Below, one piece after another: positions 58,215 through 64,000 of a stretch of DNA of 64,000 nt (its first letter is position 1; each line of letters begins with the position of its first letter). The notes under the pieces are model-generated. The model worked only from the letters and a program-made list of their open reading frames with translations, had not been told where the DNA came from and did not search any database. The DNA lies in contig DAORKI010000004.1 of NCBI GenBank assembly GCA_035439485.1, positions 10,109 through 74,108 on the forward strand. Reading direction: 5' to 3'. The position numbers and the translations under genes are program-made. This DNA is from CAIKXD01 sp035439485. Lineage in GTDB: Bacteria > Bacteroidota > Bacteroidia > UBA4408.

Positions 58215-60287
58215 TTATTTAACAAGTGAACCATTATTAAAATCTTTTGTAGGAACCACAAAACTTAATTCACCGGCACTATTTTCGGCCATTAAAATCA
58301 TGCCTTGACTTTCAATACCTTTTATTTTACGGGGTGCCAAATTAACCAACATACATACCTTTTGTCCAATTATATTTTCAGGTGAATAATACTGTGCAAT
58401 ACCTGAAACTACCGTCCTTTCATCAATTCCAGTGTTAATTTTCAATTTCAATAATTTATCGGTTTTAGGCACTCTTTCTGCTGCTAAGATAGTGCCAGTT
58501 CTTATGTCCATTTTGCTAAAATCATCAAAACTTGTTTCCGATTTTTGTGGTGTAACAACAACCTCGGTTAATTCTTTAGTTTGAGTCATATTTAATTGTT
58601 TTGATTGATTAAGCTTCTCTACTTGTTGTTCAATAACAACATCTTCAATTTTATTATAAAGAAGTGAAGCTTCTCCAATGGCATGATCCACGGGCAACAA
58701 ATAATTATTCAATTGAGTCCAATCTAATTTTTTGAGGTTGAGCATGCTATAAATTTTATTGGAACTAAAAGGTAAAAATGGTTCACTCAAAACTGCTAAA
58801 CATGCTGTGAGTTGCAATGATACATGCATTATTGTTGCCACTCGTTCATCATCCTTTCCATGTAATTTCCAAGGTTCTGTATCGGCTAAATATTTATTTC
58901 CCGTACGAGCCAAATTAATAAACTCTGCAAGTGCCTCTCTAAATCTAAACTTTTCAATACGCTCACTAATGCGTTTTGGAGCCTCAGCCATTTCATTAAA
59001 ACAATGCTCATCAATTTCTTGTAATGCATTCATAACAGGCACTTTTCCTTGAAAGTATTTATGCGTCAACACCAAAGTACGGTTAACGAAATTGCCTAAT
59101 ATGGCCACCAACTCATTATTGTTCTTAGCTTGAAAATCTTTCCAAGTAAAATCATTATCTTTAGTTTCAGGCATGTTGCTGCAAAGTGTATATCTTAAAA
59201 CATCTTGCATATCTTTAAAATCATTTAAATACTCATGAAGCCAAACAGCCCAATTACGCGAAGTAGAAATTTTATCTCCTTCTAAATTAAGGAACTCATT
59301 AGCTGGAACATTTTCTGGCAATATAAAATCACCATGTTCCATAAGCATTGCAGGAAATATTATACAATGAAAAACAATATTATCTTTTCCAATAAAATGA
59401 ATCAAGCGTGTATCATCCTTTTGCCACCAATCTTTCCAAGATTCATATTTATTAATTTGTTTTGCAAATTCCTTGGTGGCCGAAATGTATCCAATGGGAG
59501 CATCAAACCAAACATATAAAACTTTACCTTCTGCACCTTCAACAGGCACGGGAACTCCCCAATCCAAATCACGAGTCATGGCCCTTGGTTGCAATCCATC
59601 ACCACTTACTAACCAACTTTTACATTGTCCGTAAACATTGGTTTTCCAATCTTTGTGACTTTCAATATAAGCCAAAATTTTTGGCGACAATTTATCTAAA
59701 GGCAAAAACCAATTTTTGGTTTCTTTTAAGATAGGCCTATTACCAGATAATGTAGAGTGTGGATTAATCAAATCAGTAGCATTAAGCGTACTACCACAAC
59801 GCTCACACTGATCGCCATATGCATTTTCATTGCTGCAAACTGGACATGTTCCCATAATATAACGATCTGCCAAAAATTGATTAGCAGTTTCATCAAAATA
59901 TTGTTGTGTAATTTCTTCAGTAAAAACGCCTTTATTATACAAAACTTTAAAAAAATCACCTGCTGTTTCATGGTGTGTCTTACTTGATGTTCTGGAGTAA
60001 ATATCAAAGCTAATTCCAAATTCATGAAATGAATCGCCCATCATTTTATGGTATTTGTCCACCACTTGCTGAGGCGTAACTCCTTCTTTTTTGGCTTTGA
60101 TAGTAATGGGAACGCCATGTTCATCACTTCCGCAAATAAATAAAACATCCTTTTTGTTCAGGCGTAAATAGCGAACATAAATATCGGCTGGTAAGTAACA
60201 ACCTGCTAAATGTCCAATATGTACTGGCCCATTGGCATAAGGTAGAGCTGCGGTAACGGTAGTTCTGTTATAATTAATTTTCGACAT
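58215..60287 (-). CDS. metG: Methionine--tRNA ligase
   Basis: The 690-residue class I synthetase carries the HIGH box (ALPYANGPVHIGH, about 13-25), a zinc ribbon with CPVCSNENAYGDQCERCGS (about 148-166), and the KMSKS loop present as KISTSRNW (about 338). The anticodon-binding helical domain follows, and a C-terminal EMAP/tRNA-binding OB domain (about 590-690, FSKMDIRTGTILAAERV, VVSGIAQYYSPENIIGQKV) that promotes dimerisation. Full length and normal for Bacteroidota. A TAAATTTG box sits one base before the ATG, too close to serve as an ordinary promoter. Confidence 0.98.
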   Translation of the reverse strand: MSKINYNRTTVTAALPYANGPVHIGHLAGCYLPADIYVRYLRLNKKDVLFICGSDEHGVPITIKAKKEGVTPQQVVDKYHKMMGDSFHEFGISFDIYSRTSSKTHHETAGDFFKVLYNKGVFTEEITQQYFDETANQFLADRYIMGTCPVCSNENAYGDQCERCGSTLNATDLINPHSTLSGNRPILKETKNWFLPLDKLSPKILAYIESHKDWKTNVYGQCKSWLVSGDGLQPRAMTRDLDWGVPVPVEGAEGKVLYVWFDAPIGYISATKEFAKQINKYESWKDWWQKDDTRLIHFIGKDNIVFHCIIFPAMLMEHGDFILPENVPANEFLNLEGDKISTSRNWAVWLHEYLNDFKDMQDVLRYTLCSNMPETKDNDFTWKDFQAKNNNELVAILGNFVNRTLVLTHKYFQGKVPVMNALQEIDEHCFNEMAEAPKRISERIEKFRFREALAEFINLARTGNKYLADTEPWKLHGKDDERVATIMHVSLQLTACLAVLSEPFLPFSSNKIYSMLNLKKLDWTQLNNYLLPVDHAIGEASLLYNKIEDVVIEQQVEKLNQSKQLNMTQTKELTEVVVTPQKSETSFDDFSKMDIRTGTILAAERVPKTDKLLKLKINTGIDERTVVSGIAQYYSPENIIGQKVCMLVNLAPRKIKGIESQGMILMAENSAGELSFVVPTKDFNNGSLVK

Positions 60288-60387
60288 ACAAATTTATTTT
60301 CAAGGCAGTTTTTTTACTTGATTCGTTCAAAATAACAATGCCAACACTTTAATAATTTTTTAATTTAGCCCACAAATATAATAGATA

Positions 60388-61293
60388 ATGATTATACCAC
60401 CTTTTCTTAAAAAAGGCGATACCATAGCCATCACTGCCACCGCCCGAAAAATTAGTGCTCAAGAATTAGAAAATGCAGTAAAAACTACCGAAAGCTTTGG
60501 TTTCAAAGTAAAATTTGCAGATAATTTATTTAACGAACATCATCAATTTGCTGGCCATGATGAACAACGATGTAGTGATATTCAAGCATGTATTAATGAT
60601 TTAGAAGTAAAGGCGATTCTTATAGCTCGAGGTGGTTATGGTACCATGCGTATTATTGATCATATTGATTTTACACCTTTATTTGAAAATCCTAAATGGA
60701 TTATTGGTTACAGCGATGTAACTGTACTTCATAGTACTTTACACAATTATAACTTGGCGAGTCTCCATGCCACTATGCCCATTAATTTTGCAAAAAATGA
60801 AGAAGCAACCTCTTCTTTATTTCATTTTTTAATGGGTAAAAAAATCAAATTTGATTACGACTTTAGTGCATCTTTAAATCAATCTTTATATAAAATTGGA
60901 AGCGCAAATGCCCCTGTTGTTGGCGGAAATTTATCATTACTTTATGCCATGCAAGGCAGCAAATCCGATATTGACACCAATGGTAAAATTTTATTTTTAG
61001 AGGATTTGGATGAATATTTATATCATATTGACCGCATGATATTAAGTCTTAAAAGAGCAGGTAAATTCGATGCATTGGCAGGTTTAATAGTTGGAGGTAT
61101 GAGCGACATGAAAGATAATTTGGTACCCTTTGGCCAAACAGCCCAAGAAATTGTTGCCCATCATTTAAGAGATAAAAATTATCCTATTTGTTTCGATTTT
61201 CCTTGTGGTCATATTGATAGAAATTTAGCTTTGCCTATTGGTTTAGCTGCCAATTTGGAAGTTAAAAATAATACTGTAAAGCTAAGTTACTAA
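60388..61293 (+). CDS. ldcA: LD-carboxypeptidase
   Basis: The 301-residue S66-family peptidase has the N-terminal start PPFLKKGDTIAITATARKIS, the ILIARGGYGTMRIIDHIDF segment, the nucleophile motif IIGYSDVTVLH (catalytic Ser near residue 112), the LEDLDEYLYHIDRM motif (Glu) and FDFPCGHIDRNLALPIG (His). It removes the terminal D-Ala from peptidoglycan tetrapeptides during murein recycling. No signal peptide, so cytoplasmic as in E. coli LdcA. yraN follows after six bases. Confidence 0.95.
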   Translation: MIIPPFLKKGDTIAITATARKISAQELENAVKTTESFGFKVKFADNLFNEHHQFAGHDEQRCSDIQACINDLEVKAILIARGGYGTMRIIDHIDFTPLFENPKWIIGYSDVTVLHSTLHNYNLASLHATMPINFAKNEEATSSLFHFLMGKKIKFDYDFSASLNQSLYKIGSANAPVVGGNLSLLYAMQGSKSDIDTNGKILFLEDLDEYLYHIDRMILSLKRAGKFDALAGLIVGGMSDMKDNLVPFGQTAQEIVAHHLRDKNYPICFDFPCGHIDRNLALPIGLAANLEVKNNTVKLSY

Positions 61294-61299
61294 AAACAA

Positions 61300-61650
61300 A
61301 TGGCACAGCACAACGAGCTTGGAAATCATGGTGAAAATTTAGCTTTAATTTTTTTACGGAAAAAAAACTATCAAATACTTGAAAGCAACTGGCGCTGGCG
61401 CAAAGCCGAAGTCGACATAATTGCCAAGCAAAATAACCTTATTATTTTTGTTGAGGTAAAAACACGTAGTTCTGACACTTTTTTAAAACCCGAACAAGCA
61501 GTTCATTTAAAGAAACAAAAAATGCTGAAAGATGCTGCTGAAGCCTATTGCGAAGCTAATGCCTTAGAGGTTGAAATTCGATTTGATATCATAGCCATAA
61601 TAAAGGAAGGAAATAAAACAGTAACAAAGCATATTGAATCAGCTTTTTGA
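61300..61650 (+). CDS. YraN family protein (UPF0102)
   Basis: The 116-residue protein matches the UPF0102/YraN family: GNHGENLALIFLRKKNYQIL, then the PD-(D/E)xK-like core WRWRKAEVDIIAKQNNLIIFVEVKTRS with the Glu, Asp and Glu-x-Lys positions, and the closing VEIRFDIIAI. Members look like small nucleases, but activity is not established. Co-transcribed with ldcA. It ends one base before the convergent sulfatase-fold gene. Confidence 0.94.
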   Translation: MAQHNELGNHGENLALIFLRKKNYQILESNWRWRKAEVDIIAKQNNLIIFVEVKTRSSDTFLKPEQAVHLKKQKMLKDAAEAYCEANALEVEIRFDIIAIIKEGNKTVTKHIESAF

Positions 61651-61651
61651 G

Positions 61652-63523
61652 CTACTTTTTTAATGTCATTTTATTTTCAATTAAGGATTGATTATAGGTT
61701 TGAATGATAGATTTCAATAAATCTTCTTCGAGCTTCAGATTTATACTTTTTATTAAATTATTCTTTAGAAACTGATCGTTTTTAATATCATAGATGGCCA
61801 ACGATTTTTCACCATCAAATTGTAAACAATATTGATCAGTTATCAATTGATAACATTGCCCATTGAAAGAAACAGCATAATGCAGTTTATTTTCTGTATA
61901 ATCATTCCCATAGGCAAAATAAGGCAAATTATAATGTAGCTTTCCTAAAATAGATGGCATTATATCAATTTGTTGAATAGTCCCAATTTCCTCTTTACCT
62001 TGGTTATCGCTCGGATCAAAAAACAATAATGGAATACTATAAATACCTACATCTGTTTGATACTTTGAATTATTTGACATAGAAGTATGATCTGCCGTGA
62101 TAACAAACAAAGAATTTTTATACCAATTTGTATGTTTGGCTTCTTCAAAAAACTCTTGCAACGCGTAATCAGCATATTGCACACTTGCTGAAATTTCTAG
62201 TGAGTTTCCTTTAAATTTATTTTTATACCTTTCAGGAACTGTATATGGATGGTGTGATGATAAGGAGAAGAAAGATGAAACAAATGGTTGCTTTTGTTGG
62301 TCAAGCCTTGACTTAAAAAACTGATAAAAAGGCTCATCAAAAATACCCCAATGCCCATCATAATCTTTTTGATTTGGATACTCATTTCTTCCATAATATT
62401 TATCGAATCCAGCTGCTTTAGAAAAAACATCAAATCCCATGGTACCATTATTTCCGCCATGAAAAAAAGAACTTGAATAACCCTTCTTCTTTAATAATGA
62501 AGCTATGCTTTCAAAATTATTGGCGTTGTATGCTGAATAAGTAAAAGAACCATCAAATAATGTGGGAATACCAGCTATCACAGCTGGAATACCTTTAATG
62601 GATGTTTTACCATTAGCATAGGCATGTATAAAATTTGTGCTTTTTTTTGATAAACTATCTAAAAATGGAGTCAACGATGCTTTATCATTTGCTAGTGCTG
62701 TATATTCGCTGCCTATACTTTCTAAAATAATTATAACCACATTTTTTTGCACGAAAGCCAAAGTATCTGTTTTAAGATGGGTGGTTTTATAATATTTTTT
62801 TATTGCTGATGAATTAAAATAATTGCGCTTTTCTAATTGGGCTTTATTAGCCGATTTGATGATGCAAAATGGTGTGTTTAAAACCAATGAAACATTTTTT
62901 CCTTCAGCGTATGCCGTGGCAGAAATCATATCAATTGGTCTATATTGCAAGCCTCCTCTTGAACCAATAATTATAATTGGTAAAACAAAAATGATAGTAT
63001 AAAAAATACTTTGAATTTTCTTTTTTGTGTCTACATCTGTATTCAACTTTTCAGGAAAGCGTAAAAATTTTATCATGGACCAAATCACCATAAGCCACAA
63101 TACCAATAGAGCCCAATAATCAAGTATATAGGTAATTATTATTTGCCTTCCATCATTCTCCCCGCCTAATGTTTTAAATAAATCAAAGGTTGATCTCTTT
63201 TGAATAAATTCATAAAAGCCGACATCAATAAAATTGAAGACTTGGACAATTCCATTAACACATACGAAAAGAACTTGGTATATTTTTTTAAAAAGCCAAT
63301 TTTCAACAAATTTGAAAGGAAGCATTAATAAAATAAAAAGTGGACCGTTCAGCAAAAAAACGACTACTAAATCGAACCTCATGCCATAAAATATGGCGTT
63401 TGCTAAAAAATTAATATTAAAATACTCATGGTTGTATATATAAAATACAATTCTTGCGAAAGCAAATACTAAAATTAGTAATAAAATTTGCTTGGCTAAG
63501 GCTTTAAAGGAGTTTATAAACAT
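61652..63523 (-). CDS. LtaS-type sulfatase-fold membrane protein (phosphoglycerol transferase-like)
   Basis: The 623-residue protein has five N-terminal helices (about 7-185) and an extracytoplasmic alkaline-phosphatase/sulfatase domain (about 255-560). Metal and catalytic sites are visible: NVVIIILESIGSEY (Glu near 268), the Thr nucleophile in ANGKTSIKGIPAVIAGIP (about 308), FFHGGNNGTMGFDVF and VITADHTSMSNN (Asp-His near 476). Family enzymes move phosphoglycerol or phosphoethanolamine onto glycans or lipids; which one cannot be told. No partner genes lie nearby, and it has its own upstream terminator boundary. Confidence 0.9.
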   Translation of the reverse strand: MFINSFKALAKQILLLILVFAFARIVFYIYNHEYFNINFLANAIFYGMRFDLVVVFLLNGPLFILLMLPFKFVENWLFKKIYQVLFVCVNGIVQVFNFIDVGFYEFIQKRSTFDLFKTLGGENDGRQIIITYILDYWALLVLWLMVIWSMIKFLRFPEKLNTDVDTKKKIQSIFYTIIFVLPIIIIGSRGGLQYRPIDMISATAYAEGKNVSLVLNTPFCIIKSANKAQLEKRNYFNSSAIKKYYKTTHLKTDTLAFVQKNVVIIILESIGSEYTALANDKASLTPFLDSLSKKSTNFIHAYANGKTSIKGIPAVIAGIPTLFDGSFTYSAYNANNFESIASLLKKKGYSSSFFHGGNNGTMGFDVFSKAAGFDKYYGRNEYPNQKDYDGHWGIFDEPFYQFFKSRLDQQKQPFVSSFFSLSSHHPYTVPERYKNKFKGNSLEISASVQYADYALQEFFEEAKHTNWYKNSLFVITADHTSMSNNSKYQTDVGIYSIPLLFFDPSDNQGKEEIGTIQQIDIMPSILGKLHYNLPYFAYGNDYTENKLHYAVSFNGQCYQLITDQYCLQFDGEKSLAIYDIKNDQFLKNNLIKSINLKLEEDLLKSIIQTYNQSLIENKMTLKK

Positions 63524-63534
63524 ACAATTGAGTC

Positions 63535-63571
63535 AAAAAAAAAAGAGATTGTAAAAATTTACAATCTCTTT
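63535..63571 (-). terminator. Rho-independent terminator of the gene at the right edge
   Basis: Perfect 14-base stem (63542-63555 with 63558-63571, two-base loop; core GAGATTGTAAA). Read leftward it ends in a run of about ten T (63535-63544). It lies 20 bases after the stop of the 63591 gene. Confidence 0.93.
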
Positions 63572-63590
63572 CCTTAAAAAGAAAAATGGA

Positions 63591-64000
63591 TTATTGTTTG
63601 GTCAAAGTAACTGTTCCATTACCATAACCATCTGTAGTATAGTTAAAGGTTAAAATTTTCTTGTTTGTTCCTGAATAAGTACCTGAACCAGAAACAGTAA
63701 TTGTTGCACCACCTGAGCCAGGTTGTGTTACTGTTTGTGAAGGAATGGTAATAGCAGTTCCAGTAACAGTTGCATAAACTGAGAATCCAGAACCAAATCC
63801 ACCAAAGTTTTCAATCAATAACTTGTTATAAGTTGTAGAAGATTGAGTAACGGTAGCGTCATAATCGTAATTACCGTTTGGAAAAGAAGGAACAGTTGAA
63901 CCTGTTACAATATCAGAACAAGAATAAGAACCAGCTAATTTACTACTTTCAACAATTACGGTTTTAGTTGCAGTTGCTTCATTTCCTGCTTCGTCAGAAG
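63591..64000 (-). CDS. C-terminal part of an Ig-like/HYR-type surface or lipoprotein (5' end beyond window)
   Basis: The frame is open from the right edge to the stop at 63591 (136 residues visible), so the gene starts outside the window. The first visible residues, SDEAGNEATATKTVIVE, are the end of a DUF5011/HYR-type Ig-like repeat. A C-terminal beta-rich domain follows (SYSCSDIVTG, GNYDYDATVTQSSTTYNKLL, GSGTYSGTNKKILTFNYTTD) with one Cys, ending GNGTVTLTKQ. The arrangement resembles Bacteroidota lipoproteins with Ig-like repeats and a C-terminal barrel-like domain. No type IX sorting domain is present at the end. Confidence 0.7.
   Translation of the reverse strand, partial: SDEAGNEATATKTVIVESSKLAGSYSCSDIVTGSTVPSFPNGNYDYDATVTQSSTTYNKLLIENFGGFGSGFSVYATVTGTAITIPSQTVTQPGSGGATITVSGSGTYSGTNKKILTFNYTTDGYGNGTVTLTKQ

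Noticed and set aside
60289..60296. TAAATTTG as a metG promoter
   Set aside because: It ends one base before the ATG, so transcription would begin inside the gene. Probably chance in AT-rich sequence.
1..64000. tRNA, rRNA or riboswitch genes
   Set aside because: The intergenic gaps are all below 300 bases and none showed a cloverleaf, rRNA-like or recognisable riboswitch sequence by eye.

Overview
The window is an AT-rich (roughly two-thirds A+T by eye), densely coded chromosome segment from a member of the Bacteroidota. The evidence is type IX secretion: two proteins end in type A sorting domains besides a secreted deiminase, one ends in a CHU_C-type (type B) domain, and PorG-like, PorE-like and PorP/SprF-like proteins are present. 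Other support comes from Bacteroidota-type -7 boxes (TAnnTTTG), little use of Shine-Dalgarno sequences, and families such as DUF4199, DUF5723, DUF6132 and DUF2279. The sequence does not fix the order or family. I saw no rRNA, tRNA, CRISPR array, complete IS element or phage genes. No gene-free stretch exceeds 300 bases; the longest (35823-36091, 26399-26665, 28462-28699) are described under their regulatory features or findings.

Layout. 1-6450 (+): secreted beta-propeller protein, acidic amino acid/dicarboxylate symporter, PorG-like outer membrane protein, tatA, comEC, Rieske protein. 6447-21508 (-): LOG-family protein, uvrA, lytic transglycosylase, then a surface-polysaccharide block (WecA/MraY-type transferase, rfbC, Wzc-like kinase, Wza-like exporter, GT4 glycosyltransferase, asnB) and a PorE-like cell-envelope protein. 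21652-28461: DUF4199 protein, lipoprotein, cyclophilin, LolA, FtsK, MtgA, chorismate synthase. 28700-33577 (+): the 2-oxoglutarate dehydrogenase pair sucA-sucB and a SpoU-type RNA methyltransferase. 33609-39970 (-): TPR/SpoIIE phosphatase, DUF5723-TSP3-OmpA protein with a small CRD partner, tandem UspA protein. 40053-48390 (+): uridine phosphorylase, SirB1-like protein, nucleotide-sugar dehydratase, SprB-like/SprF-like pair, and a large unrecognised protein.

48457-53427 (+) is the most distinctive part. A membrane protein and a Crp/Fnr regulator are followed by a DUF2892 protein, a DUF6132 protein, a secreted Kelch-like protein, two single-domain rhodaneses, a Cys-rich membrane protein and osmC. 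Two almost identical sites (TGTAACAAAWGTAAC) lie exactly 22 bp upstream of -7 boxes before the DUF2892 and DUF6132 genes, which suggests that the adjacent Crp/Fnr protein activates both units. osmC is interrupted by a 109-bp hairpin-rich insertion; removing it restores a normal 143-residue OsmC with both catalytic cysteines. The gene set suggests sulfane-sulfur or peroxide handling, but that is inference.

53473-64000: DUF2279 protein (-), a Porphyromonas-type peptidylarginine-deiminase-like secreted enzyme, pyrD, HMG-CoA lyase, metG (-), LD-carboxypeptidase, YraN, an LtaS-type sulfatase-fold membrane protein (-), and the 3' part of an Ig-like/HYR-type protein running off the right edge (-).
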